This document shows, piece after piece, positions 54,447-63,200 of a stretch of 64,000 nucleotides of DNA. How positions within the stretch are numbered: the first letter of the stretch is position 1; every line of letters begins with the position of its first letter. The notes beneath the pieces were generated by a model, which did not search any database, was not told the DNA's origin, and was given only the letters and a program-made list of their open reading frames with translations. The stretch spans positions 186,001 through 250,000 of the forward strand of contig OZ245886.1 in NCBI GenBank assembly GCA_965229525.1. The letters run 5' to 3'. Made by a program: the position numbers and the translations under genes. Source of the DNA: HXMU1420-13 sp965229525. GTDB taxonomy: Bacteria > Bacteroidota > Rhodothermia > Balneolales > Balneolaceae.

Positions 54447-55877
54447 TTAAAGCTCGCCACGTCTTTCGACTAGTTGTTTTTGAATATCGATCGCTTTTTC
54501 CTCAGACAAGTCGTAACTATTCATTACCCAAATTGCTAATGCTGCAGTTGCAGCAGGAATTACGATATCTGCAATTCTCAAGTTCATGATCGTTTCAGCT
54601 GTTTGTGTCGCTGCAGACTGATCGAATCCAACTAATTTTAAAACAAGTCCACCAAGTACAAGTGCCAAAGCTTGGCCTAATTTTACCATCCACCAGTAAA
54701 TGGCACCGAATGTACCCTCTTTACGTGGCATACCATTGTCCAATTCATCAAGGTCACAAACATCAGCGGTCATACTCATCATTAGTGTAAACAGACCACC
54801 TAAACCAAATGCCATGAATGGAATTGGCATGAAAATTAACCATGGATTAGTTGGGCTGAATCCCCACCATTTTAAAACGTATCCGATGATTGATATTCCT
54901 GTTGAAATCATGAATGCTTTACGTTTTCCAACCTTATTTGCCATCCATGTAATAATTGGAATTACCATAAATGCGGTCGCAATTGCTGTAATGGTCGAGA
55001 ACCATGCCGGCCAGTTGCCAGCTGCACCATAATCACCATTAAACATGTAGAAAACGATGATGAAATAACTGAATGATGCTACTAACTGGAAACCATTAAA
55101 CACCAGGAAAGTTGCACCACACAATTTTACGAATGGCTTGTTCTTCGATACTTCAACAATTCCTTTAAACAGGTCTGTTAGATTTGAAAACAAGCTCTTG
55201 AAGTTAATCTCTTTTCGATTTTCAATCGCACTTGAATCTAGTCCACGACAGAAAATTGCCGGCAAAAGACCAAGCAATAGGCATAATCCACCTACTATAA
55301 AAGATAATTGTCGAACACCAACTGCCTGACTTTCGAATAAATCCGGACTTGCGATTAATACCCAGAACCAGGGAACAATCATCCATGCAACCTGCCCAAG
55401 TATTTGTGAAAATCCCATCAAACGTGTACGCTCGTTATAATCTGAAGTCATTTCATAGCCCAACCCAATAAGCGGCGTTGCAAACATGGTATTACCAATT
55501 AAAAATACCATCGACATGATGAGGAAATACCAGAAATTGTACATCTGTGATGCATTTTCATCTAATTGCCACAGCATGATGAAGAACACTCCACTTAAAA
55601 TCGCACCAATAAAAATATATGGTCTTCGTCTACCCCATCGAGTATTGGTATTATCTGATATGAACCCCATAATTGGGTCCGTAATAGCATCGAATATCCG
55701 CGGCAATCCCCCCAATAAACCGGCTAAAAATGGATCCATTCCGAAAGCCGTTAATAAAAAGAACATAAAAATGCCTAAGGCACCAGGTAGTAAGTTTAAT
55801 ACAAAGTGCCCGGTACCGAAAGATACCTTTTGGACTAAAGGTACCCGATGTTTTGCCTCCGTTACGTGTGTTGACAT
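54447..55877 (-). CDS. GPH-family (MelB-like) sugar:cation symporter
   Basis: The 476-residue protein has about 12 hydrophobic helices and the glycoside-pentoside-hexuronide pattern: DAITDPIMGFISDNTNTRWGRRRPYI in the helix 2-3 loop and MMSMTADVCDLDELDNGMPRKEGTFGAIYWW in the second half. It imports oligosaccharides with Na+ or H+ across the inner membrane. Position between exported GH30/GH17 and cytoplasmic GH17/phosphorylase genes suggests that the substrate is a beta-glucan oligomer. It begins 38 bases after the GH30 gene. Confidence 0.9.
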   Translation of the reverse strand: MSTHVTEAKHRVPLVQKVSFGTGHFVLNLLPGALGIFMFFLLTAFGMDPFLAGLLGGLPRIFDAITDPIMGFISDNTNTRWGRRRPYIFIGAILSGVFFIMLWQLDENASQMYNFWYFLIMSMVFLIGNTMFATPLIGLGYEMTSDYNERTRLMGFSQILGQVAWMIVPWFWVLIASPDLFESQAVGVRQLSFIVGGLCLLLGLLPAIFCRGLDSSAIENRKEINFKSLFSNLTDLFKGIVEVSKNKPFVKLCGATFLVFNGFQLVASFSYFIIVFYMFNGDYGAAGNWPAWFSTITAIATAFMVIPIITWMANKVGKRKAFMISTGISIIGYVLKWWGFSPTNPWLIFMPIPFMAFGLGGLFTLMMSMTADVCDLDELDNGMPRKEGTFGAIYWWMVKLGQALALVLGGLVLKLVGFDQSAATQTAETIMNLRIADIVIPAATAALAIWVMNSYDLSEEKAIDIQKQLVERRGEL

Positions 55878-55915
55878 TGCTCCTCCGCGTTTATTGTACG
55901 ATTATGGTTAGTGTA

Positions 55916-57406
55916 TTACCCCTTTGATGGAATACTGATCGTTTGTAATGCTTTGCCCTGAATTCCGAATGTTGCAGTACTCCCGTTCAAAGTTAGATTA
56001 ATTTGTTTCGCTTCTTCTGTCTGGTTTAGAACCACTACTGAAATCGATCCGTCGGGATTTACCGCTGCTGTGACCAGTAATTCCTCATCATTATGTTCAT
56101 AACCTATTCTATATCCATCTGGTCGTATGAACCTGCTGAAGTGAGCCATAGTATAGTATAGCGGTGTGTAGTACACCTCATCGGTTTCTGGATCGACAAT
56201 TACCGGTGCAAGACACCAATTATTTGCCCAATTTGGCCCACCCTGGCGATCTAACACCATGTTCCAATCAACCCAGCCATCTACCCAGTTATTTAATGTA
56301 CCAATCATATCTCTGGCATAACGATACACAGGTACATATTTAGGATGTAGATATTTCAGACTATCCGGTGCCCAGTCCCATCCCCAGTCTGTTGCTTCTT
56401 TGGCCCAGTACCATTCATCATCTTGCCATTTCGGGACATCAGCATCCGCTGTTGCTTCAGATTGTATCAAATATTTATTTGGGGCGGCCTTATGTGCATA
56501 CTGAAGGGCATCTTCAAATATATCATAGGTACTTGCATACCAATGAATAGCTGTTCCATCGAAGTACTTTGCAGCTTCAGGGTCTCCGTACATAACATCA
56601 ACCCACTCTTCTAAGTGATCTCTATTTTGATCATATCCTAGAAGAACTATATCGTGGCCATCTTCTTCTAATTTAGGACCAAGATGGTTTTTCACGAACT
56701 CGTTCATTTCTTCCGGAGTGTAATGCATACTCTCCCAGTTTTCCCCATTTCCTAGTGGCTCGTTTTCAACTGTAATACCCCAAATATTGATGCCCTGGGC
56801 TGCATATGCATCTAGATATTTTGAAAAGAAAAGTGCCCAGGTATCATAATACTCAGGCAACAATTTTCCACCTTTCCAGGCATTATTGTCTTTCATCCAT
56901 ATTGGGGCTGTCCATGGAGAAGAAATGATTTTAAATCCGTCTGAAGATACTTCCATGGCATCTTTTATCATTGGGATGATATCGTCCATGTCCTCTTCGA
57001 TGGAGAAATTTTCGAGGTTTACATCGCCAGCAATAGGTGCATATGAATAATTACCCAAAGAGAAGTCGCTCGAGTTGATGTGGGTTCTTGTTAATGAATA
57101 ACGTGCGCCTGCATCTCCAAAATAAGCTTCAATAACTGCCTTACGATTCTCTTCACTTAATTGGTTTACTAAATACGCAGAAGACTCGGTAAATGAACCT
57201 CCAAAACCAGTTATTTTCTGAAATTTCTCATCTGGATTTAGTGTGATATCAACAACACTTTCAGCTTGAGGGAATTCAGTTATTTTAGTTAATTGATTCC
57301 CACTTGCCGAGGTTTCATACACTTCTATTTCCAAGGGTTGAGCAGTACATCCTATCATTGCCATAATAGAAAACAGTGTTATAATATTTGATTTTAGAAT
57401 GTACAT
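55916..57406 (-). CDS. GH30-family glucanase lipoprotein
   Basis: The 496-residue protein has a lipobox (AMIGCTAQ, Cys20), an eight-fold barrel with GFGGSFTESSAYL at the start, acid/base Glu216 in ITVENEPLGN and nucleophile Glu317 in LIQSEATAD, and a C-terminal beta domain (about 415-490). It resembles GH30_1/GH30_3 enzymes such as glucosylceramidase-like and endo-beta-1,6-glucanases. In a laminarin-type locus, removal of beta-1,6-linked glucose branches is the expected role. It is probably displayed in the periplasm or on the outer membrane. Confidence 0.88.
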   Translation of the reverse strand: MYILKSNIITLFSIMAMIGCTAQPLEIEVYETSASGNQLTKITEFPQAESVVDITLNPDEKFQKITGFGGSFTESSAYLVNQLSEENRKAVIEAYFGDAGARYSLTRTHINSSDFSLGNYSYAPIAGDVNLENFSIEEDMDDIIPMIKDAMEVSSDGFKIISSPWTAPIWMKDNNAWKGGKLLPEYYDTWALFFSKYLDAYAAQGINIWGITVENEPLGNGENWESMHYTPEEMNEFVKNHLGPKLEEDGHDIVLLGYDQNRDHLEEWVDVMYGDPEAAKYFDGTAIHWYASTYDIFEDALQYAHKAAPNKYLIQSEATADADVPKWQDDEWYWAKEATDWGWDWAPDSLKYLHPKYVPVYRYARDMIGTLNNWVDGWVDWNMVLDRQGGPNWANNWCLAPVIVDPETDEVYYTPLYYTMAHFSRFIRPDGYRIGYEHNDEELLVTAAVNPDGSISVVVLNQTEEAKQINLTLNGSTATFGIQGKALQTISIPSKG

Positions 57407-57426
57407 ACTCTTCTTAGATCCTACCG

Positions 57427-58701
57427 TTAATTAGCCATTATTTCAGCATCCGTTGGTGGAACTAGCACCGTTTCCATCATCGCATCACGGTCACCATCAA
57501 AAGTTTTTGTAATAGGCTTACCGTCGCGTGTCAGTCCATCAAATGTTCCGTCATCTACCAAATCCCACAATGCATATTTGGCTTCTCCCTGAAGGTTGAT
57601 CAACCCAAAGTGATTTTCTGAATCAAGAGGATTTACAGCCACTTTCCATTGTTCATCGAATGCTTCGAAATAGAATACAGATATGTTATTCGCATTCGAC
57701 CATTCTCTAATTGAGTGATAGTATGCTGCTGATTTGTACTCATCCATGGCTCTTGAACCATCAGCGCCATAATGTGTATTGGAAATTGTTGCCCATCCTG
57801 TTTCCCCAATATGTATGGGTTTATCTATCCCTAAACTTTCCATATAATCTTTCACACTATTGAATTGAGAGATAGAATATTCAAGGGCTCTTTCCATTGC
57901 TAAGTCCACCTTTTCAATATCAGAAAGCTCTAATTCATTATCTCGAACCCCCCAAAATGCTGGATTGTAATGTGTATCGTGCATTGGATAGGTATGGACA
58001 GAAATAAAATCTACCGCTTCGATTAGTTTTTCTAAATCCTCAACATGGTAAGACTCGTCTCCACCGCCCCAGGATGCAAAGTTGTCTGAGCTTGTTACCC
58101 ATAAATCAGCAGGCAATCCACCTTCTGCTTTCAAATCTTGTAAATGAGTAACCCATTTTAGAATAATTGAAGGCTCTACATAGTATTCCCAGGCCCAGTT
58201 AACCATCGCTTCGTTCCCAACAGCTATGATTTTCACAATATCAGGGTACATATTGGTAAGTTCTATAGCTCGAGCTATTTCAGATTCATTTCTTTCACCA
58301 TCCTGATCACGAATCCTGTCTGGTTCGTTTGTCCATGCGTGTTTAGCATCTATCCAGGCGCCTAACATAACATACATTTCAAAATCAGGGTCTTCTTCTT
58401 TGAGTTCTCGAATGGCAGCCAGTACATTGGAAGCATGAGCTAAATGCACATTGTATGTTCGAAGTAATTTTACCCCCATCGCTTCGAGAATTAGCATATC
58501 CTCTTTCAATTGAGCAATTGTTGGCTGAACATCTCGAGTAACTTCTCGATATCCTCCATAAGAAATAGCCAGGTATTCAGGGTCGCCTAAAATATCCTCA
58601 GCTGTAATACTGCTTTTATCCATTGTATCCGTTCGATTTACACAATTACTTGTCGTTATACTAACTATTGCGATGAATAGTACTAACCAAATTTTTCTCA
58701 T
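57427..58701 (-). CDS. Exported GH17-family lipoprotein
   Basis: The 424-residue protein has a lipoprotein signal (SITTSNCVNR, Cys20) and a GH17 barrel with acid/base Glu164 in AVGNEAMVNW and nucleophile Glu300 in IGETGWAT; FISVHTYPMHDTHY lies between them. It is the only one of the three GH17 proteins in the window with an export signal, so it should act on beta-1,3-glucan chains before import. Twenty bases separate it from the GH30 gene and 27 from the phosphorylase gene, all in one unit. Confidence 0.86.
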   Translation of the reverse strand: MRKIWLVLFIAIVSITTSNCVNRTDTMDKSSITAEDILGDPEYLAISYGGYREVTRDVQPTIAQLKEDMLILEAMGVKLLRTYNVHLAHASNVLAAIRELKEEDPDFEMYVMLGAWIDAKHAWTNEPDRIRDQDGERNESEIARAIELTNMYPDIVKIIAVGNEAMVNWAWEYYVEPSIILKWVTHLQDLKAEGGLPADLWVTSSDNFASWGGGDESYHVEDLEKLIEAVDFISVHTYPMHDTHYNPAFWGVRDNELELSDIEKVDLAMERALEYSISQFNSVKDYMESLGIDKPIHIGETGWATISNTHYGADGSRAMDEYKSAAYYHSIREWSNANNISVFYFEAFDEQWKVAVNPLDSENHFGLINLQGEAKYALWDLVDDGTFDGLTRDGKPITKTFDGDRDAMMETVLVPPTDAEIMAN

Positions 58702-58728
58702 ATTGCTTTAATTTTTCATTAACCCTAA

Positions 58729-61700
58729 TTATCTAAGTTGATCCTCGGTAAGCTGAACCGCCACACTTTCCAGCGACCCTGTTTTATCAAACATATATTT
58801 TGATAGTTCTTTACTAAGGCTTAGACCCGGTAATTTCTCTGTGCGACCATCCTTAAAGTTGACAGTAACAATGTTAGAATCACCAATTTTATACTCTATA
58901 GGCACTTCACAAAGTGTGAAGGAAACACTCTTTGCCTCGTGATCAAATTCCGATTTGCGCAACAAAATAGGATTAAAGCTTAATGTTCCGCCTTTTACTT
59001 CAAGTCCAAGTTCCCCATACCGTGCGAGGATATCTTCCTTAACCTGACCTGTCATACCAGGTTGTTGTGCGCCTCTGTGATATGGGGTATGCGAGTATGG
59101 ATCGGTTGGAAATGCACCATATAATTCCGGTGATTTATGAATTCCAATACCTTCCCCAATTTCATAGAAATGATTGGCTAGCTTTGCATATGTCTCTTCA
59201 TCCGTATTAACTGCTTTTGCCTGACTACAGACTTCATATACAGCTAAATAGAGTTTTGATACCATGTGCCAATAAATTGACCCAAGTCCTTCGTATCCGT
59301 AGAAAGTTCCTGAACGCCCGGTAAATGCCTTATGATTGAATACATCTTCAAATATTTGAAGAATCATCTCTTTTTCTTTTGATACCAAATCGGCAAACTC
59401 ACTTCCAGACATCGCATCTAAAGCTTCTGCCAGATAATCCGCGTTCTTAAAATCGCCATTAAAATGAAGACCACCATTTACATCCTTACGTATAATCCGG
59501 CGATCACTCAGCTCTACCAATTTGCTTAATAATTTTGAACCTGCAACTGCATCTTCAGGAACTGAATTTCTCTGTAAAAATCCTTTTAACTCCTTGTTTG
59601 GATATAATATGTAGCTGTTTTGATCTTTCCTGTATAATGCACTTTTTTTCAGGCCATCAAGTACTTTAACACATTCTTCCGCATTTAAATATCCAGAACT
59701 TAGTACGGCAACCTGACCTTCAAGCATTTCATCCAGATATGAAATTGAAATTCCGTTATCTGAATAAGTCATAATGTTATATGCATGGTAGAGATCGTCA
59801 TCCCTCTTATTTGCCTCTATGGATTGCTCCATAAACTCGGCGGCAATGTTAAATGTCTCGGCAATTGCTTTAAGTGAGACCGTCGACTTTACTCCCGTGA
59901 AACCTTCGTTATAGATAGCCTCTCTAAAATTGCTTCCTGCAATTCCAAGTCCGTCAGTAACAGTTTTTCTATCAGAATCGCTAACGGATGATGAAATTAC
60001 CCCTTTATTATGAGCTAGTACCGATGAAATTGCATTAAAAAATGTCTTCATTTCATCCGATACAGAAACTACCTTGTCAGCATTAGCATCAAGAATAGGT
60101 TCGAAAAATCTCAGAAATCTACGCAGGTAGTACAGAGTAACCATCGAAACCCCATTTCCTACCAATGCATTATTGGCGTCGTTCCATTCTGGGCGCTGAG
60201 TGTTCATCCAAATACCACCCTCTGGTATAAAATTGGATACTTTGGATAAGACGGTCGCAAGAATTTTCTCGATGAAATTTACTCTGTGGATAGATCCCGA
60301 ATGGTTTGATAATAGAGCTCCATCTGCACCCAGGTTTTCCACTTGTTCACGAATTCTTTCGTCCAGAGGAAGGTCAAATTCGATGGTATCCTTAGGATCT
60401 TTTACGATGCCTTCATAGGATTTAATTCTATAAGGTACATTTGCGTAAACAAAAACATCCTGCCCAAATAAGTTCGCCATTGAATCGGGTTGATGATCTC
60501 GGTAGAACTCAAGGAATTTGAGTAAGTAAATAATCTGATGATCTCCCCAATATCCAATATACGACCATGGGTCATCCGGTTCGATAATTTCCCAATCAAA
60601 TCCACCTTTTGTCACTCTATATGGATTATATCCATCAAAAGTTGATGAATTCAAAAATTTGAAGATCATTCCTTCTATGTACGCCGGATAGGAATGAACT
60701 AATGCCTCCCAGTTTTGGAAAATATCACGCCAATTACCCTCGTAATCCAGAATTTTTGATCCGTCTAATTCGTCTTTGGTATTAATCGAAAACTTATTCC
60801 ATGGTCGGCTAGGGTCGCCATGACGACGACTAAATTTCAAAGGCAAGTATTCTTTGCACAATCTTTCAAGATCTGCATCGTCGGTATCTGCAATCTGATC
60901 TGCTAAATTATTTACAGTAAATGTTTCTGGTAGGTTTGCAAGCAGAGATTTATTTCTTTCAAATACCTGATTGTTCGCATTGTTTAGATATTTGCTGAAG
61001 TCGGATTTTTCAATATTGTAGCCGTCATCGAAGATTCCGCCCCGCATAATATTAAACAACACATTTGAGTAATGTCTCGCATCTTTTAGTTCATCTGCTG
61101 ATTTTTGGAATCCATCAGAAGCTGCGATTAGTTGCTTTAAACGATCTGTACCAGCTGCGATGTCTTCTTCTATTTTTGATATTAAATCACCGTCTTTCTT
61201 GATTGACTCATTTAAGCTAACGACAGCTGAATGATCTAAGTTTACATTAGCAACTGTAATCCATGATGCCTCAGAATTCGCTTCGAGTACTACATCATTC
61301 TGTATGAAATACCCCCCTTTTTCACCTTTAACATCATATTCTTCTGTAGCAACTTCTCCATTTCTAAATCTTTCTAACTGAAGAGATGAAAGAAGATAAG
61401 ATGAATGTTCGAGGCCAACCGACCATGCTACGTTAGCTTTTAAAGCTTCACTCGGTTCCGCCTTATCTACAGGAATTGCACTTAATGCATAAATACCTAA
61501 TCCGGTTTCTTCAACGAGCTCACTTCTTTTGTAGGCATCAAGTAGGTTACTTGACTTAGTTTGAAGATCGCTGACAACGCTGGCAGGAAGGATGTTTTGC
61601 AACCCGTCAAGAACCCTCAGGTTTAGCGCTGAGCCGGATTGGCTAGTCAATTTAGACTTCTTTACGAACCCATATTCATCACTAGAGTTCCACTCGTAGC

Positions 61701-62136
61701 TGAATGTTACTCCCAAATCATGATTTACTTCTTCGAAAATTATCTTATTTCCGAAAACATTTTTGTACAGATTACGAGATACATTGAATCTAATAGCATC
61801 CTTATCACAGAATGGCTCCCAAATGTCTTTGGTTTGACCGTCTAAAATCTGGAAAATTGTTTTGCTTCCTGTCGTGTGCGAAAGCTCAGTAATTTTGTCG
61901 TCTGTTGTGTATGGAAAAAGAGAATACTCGGCGTTTTTTCGGCCTGCAGATACGCCGCCGTTGCTGGAAATAAACATCCAATGGTTTGAGTCGCTAACAA
62001 CGCTCATGAAAAATGGTCGAATGGTATCGAAATCAGGGATCTGGAAAAACTGCTCCCCGTTAATTACTACAGATTTCAATTTTGTATCGTTATCAGAGTA
62101 AACCAGTTCGTCGGAAATGGTAGATGTACTTATCAC
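58729..62136 (-). CDS. Large GH94/GH149-like beta-glucan phosphorylase, cytoplasmic
   Basis: The 1135-residue protein has no signal peptide. It has the two-part design of the inverting disaccharide phosphorylases: an N-terminal beta-sandwich (about 1-330; WMFISSNGGVSAGRKN, FPYTTDDKI) and an alpha/alpha barrel (about 390-1050; FSRRHGDPSRPWNKF, YEGNWRDIFQNWEAL, GGFDWEIIEPDDPWSYIGYWGDHQIIY, FYGYEGLGSIYWHMVSKL, HRGAQQPGMTGQVKEDIL). The size and these segments fit GH149-type beta-1,3-oligoglucan phosphorylases better than the shorter GH94 cellobiose phosphorylases. It would convert laminari-oligosaccharides and phosphate into glucose 1-phosphate. Family choice is inference from memory of the pattern and the locus. 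Confidence 0.8.
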   Translation of the reverse strand: MISTSTISDELVYSDNDTKLKSVVINGEQFFQIPDFDTIRPFFMSVVSDSNHWMFISSNGGVSAGRKNAEYSLFPYTTDDKITELSHTTGSKTIFQILDGQTKDIWEPFCDKDAIRFNVSRNLYKNVFGNKIIFEEVNHDLGVTFSYEWNSSDEYGFVKKSKLTSQSGSALNLRVLDGLQNILPASVVSDLQTKSSNLLDAYKRSELVEETGLGIYALSAIPVDKAEPSEALKANVAWSVGLEHSSYLLSSLQLERFRNGEVATEEYDVKGEKGGYFIQNDVVLEANSEASWITVANVNLDHSAVVSLNESIKKDGDLISKIEEDIAAGTDRLKQLIAASDGFQKSADELKDARHYSNVLFNIMRGGIFDDGYNIEKSDFSKYLNNANNQVFERNKSLLANLPETFTVNNLADQIADTDDADLERLCKEYLPLKFSRRHGDPSRPWNKFSINTKDELDGSKILDYEGNWRDIFQNWEALVHSYPAYIEGMIFKFLNSSTFDGYNPYRVTKGGFDWEIIEPDDPWSYIGYWGDHQIIYLLKFLEFYRDHQPDSMANLFGQDVFVYANVPYRIKSYEGIVKDPKDTIEFDLPLDERIREQVENLGADGALLSNHSGSIHRVNFIEKILATVLSKVSNFIPEGGIWMNTQRPEWNDANNALVGNGVSMVTLYYLRRFLRFFEPILDANADKVVSVSDEMKTFFNAISSVLAHNKGVISSSVSDSDRKTVTDGLGIAGSNFREAIYNEGFTGVKSTVSLKAIAETFNIAAEFMEQSIEANKRDDDLYHAYNIMTYSDNGISISYLDEMLEGQVAVLSSGYLNAEECVKVLDGLKKSALYRKDQNSYILYPNKELKGFLQRNSVPEDAVAGSKLLSKLVELSDRRIIRKDVNGGLHFNGDFKNADYLAEALDAMSGSEFADLVSKEKEMILQIFEDVFNHKAFTGRSGTFYGYEGLGSIYWHMVSKLYLAVYEVCSQAKAVNTDEETYAKLANHFYEIGEGIGIHKSPELYGAFPTDPYSHTPYHRGAQQPGMTGQVKEDILARYGELGLEVKGGTLSFNPILLRKSEFDHEAKSVSFTLCEVPIEYKIGDSNIVTVNFKDGRTEKLPGLSLSKELSKYMFDKTGSLESVAVQLTEDQLR

Positions 62137-62237
62137 GGAAAAAGTATTAATTGATTGTTAAGCTAGGTTGGCAAAAGTCTTTTTTATAATCTCTGCCCAG
62201 TATAAGTTTTGAATTTATTTTGTTCTGTAAGCAACCG

Positions 62238-63077
62238 CTAGTCTAAACCATAAACTCTAACGTAATCTACATACATTGTTTGCGGAAATGGAGTGTTAGG
62301 ACTTGGGTTTCCTGCGAACCATCCTCCTACAGCCACATTAAGAATGATGTAAAACGTATTATCATTAAATACCCACTCACTTCCATTTACATCACTAGCC
62401 GTAATTCGGTTATATCGTACGTCATCAACATACCAATCGATGTAATCTGGTCCCCATTCTACAGCAAACACATGAAATTCTGTGTCAAATCTTCCATTTT
62501 CTAATGTGAACAAATCGGTTATACCTTGTCCTCCCGAATATCCGGGACCATGAATGGTACCATGAACAGATAATGGATCCTGACCACGATATTCCATGAT
62601 ATCGATTTCTCCAATTTGTGGCCATACTTCAGATCCATTTGAATCATCACCCAATAACCAAAATGCCGGCCATATTCCCTGGCCAAATGGAAGTTGGATT
62701 CTAGCTTCAAATCGTCCATATGTTTGTTCGAGAATGCCTCGAGTAAGAATTTTCGCAGATGTGTAATTTGATCCTTCAAAAGATTCTGCAATTGCAGTAA
62801 TCTCTAACATTCCATTCTCTACCTTAATATTCTCTGATCTATCTGTATAATATTGGAGTTCGTTATTTCCCCAACCTGGAGTTCCGAAGATTTCTACCCC
62901 TGTTCCAATATCAAAAATCCATTTAGAATCGTCGATTGGCCCATCAGTATCAAATTCGTCGGCCCAAACCAGAGTATTGAAAGTGTTGTCTGGTTCGTTG
63001 TTGCCACCGTCTTTACAAGAGGATGCAATAAGTAGAAATGCAAGTAGAATAAAAATGGAATTGTAGTTCTTTCTCAT
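62238..63077 (-). CDS. GH16 endo-beta-1,3-glucanase (laminarinase-type) lipoprotein
   Basis: From ATG 63077 the 279-residue protein has a lipobox (LLIASSCKDGG, Cys21); a longer start at 63161 would lie inside the terminator and was rejected. The GH16 jelly roll has the catalytic motif GEIDIMEYRG with nucleophile Glu157, Asp159 and acid/base Glu162, preceded by GIWPAFWLLG and followed by VHGTIHGPGY. The extra residue in EIDIME is the beta-bulge found in laminarinases and lichenases. It is expected to cut the beta-1,3-glucan backbone at the cell surface. Its gene is next to a binding protein gene. Confidence 0.92.
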   Translation of the reverse strand: MRKNYNSIFILLAFLLIASSCKDGGNNEPDNTFNTLVWADEFDTDGPIDDSKWIFDIGTGVEIFGTPGWGNNELQYYTDRSENIKVENGMLEITAIAESFEGSNYTSAKILTRGILEQTYGRFEARIQLPFGQGIWPAFWLLGDDSNGSEVWPQIGEIDIMEYRGQDPLSVHGTIHGPGYSGGQGITDLFTLENGRFDTEFHVFAVEWGPDYIDWYVDDVRYNRITASDVNGSEWVFNDNTFYIILNVAVGGWFAGNPSPNTPFPQTMYVDYVRVYGLD

Positions 63078-63142
63078 ACTTAAGATGCTAATGTCGAGAT
63101 TTATAGAAGGTTTAGAGAATTTCAATAGTAATTTATCAGAAA

Positions 63143-63178
63143 GAAAAATGAGGATGTGCATGATAGCAGCACATCCTC
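63143..63178 (-). terminator. Intrinsic terminator between the binding protein and GH16 genes
   Basis: GAGGATGTGC (63150-63159) pairs perfectly with GCACATCCTC (63169-63178) across 9 bases; on the minus strand ATTTTTC follows. It separates the binding protein unit from the GH16 gene. Confidence 0.85.
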
Positions 63179-63200
63179 TTTTCCTAAATTATCTGATCTC

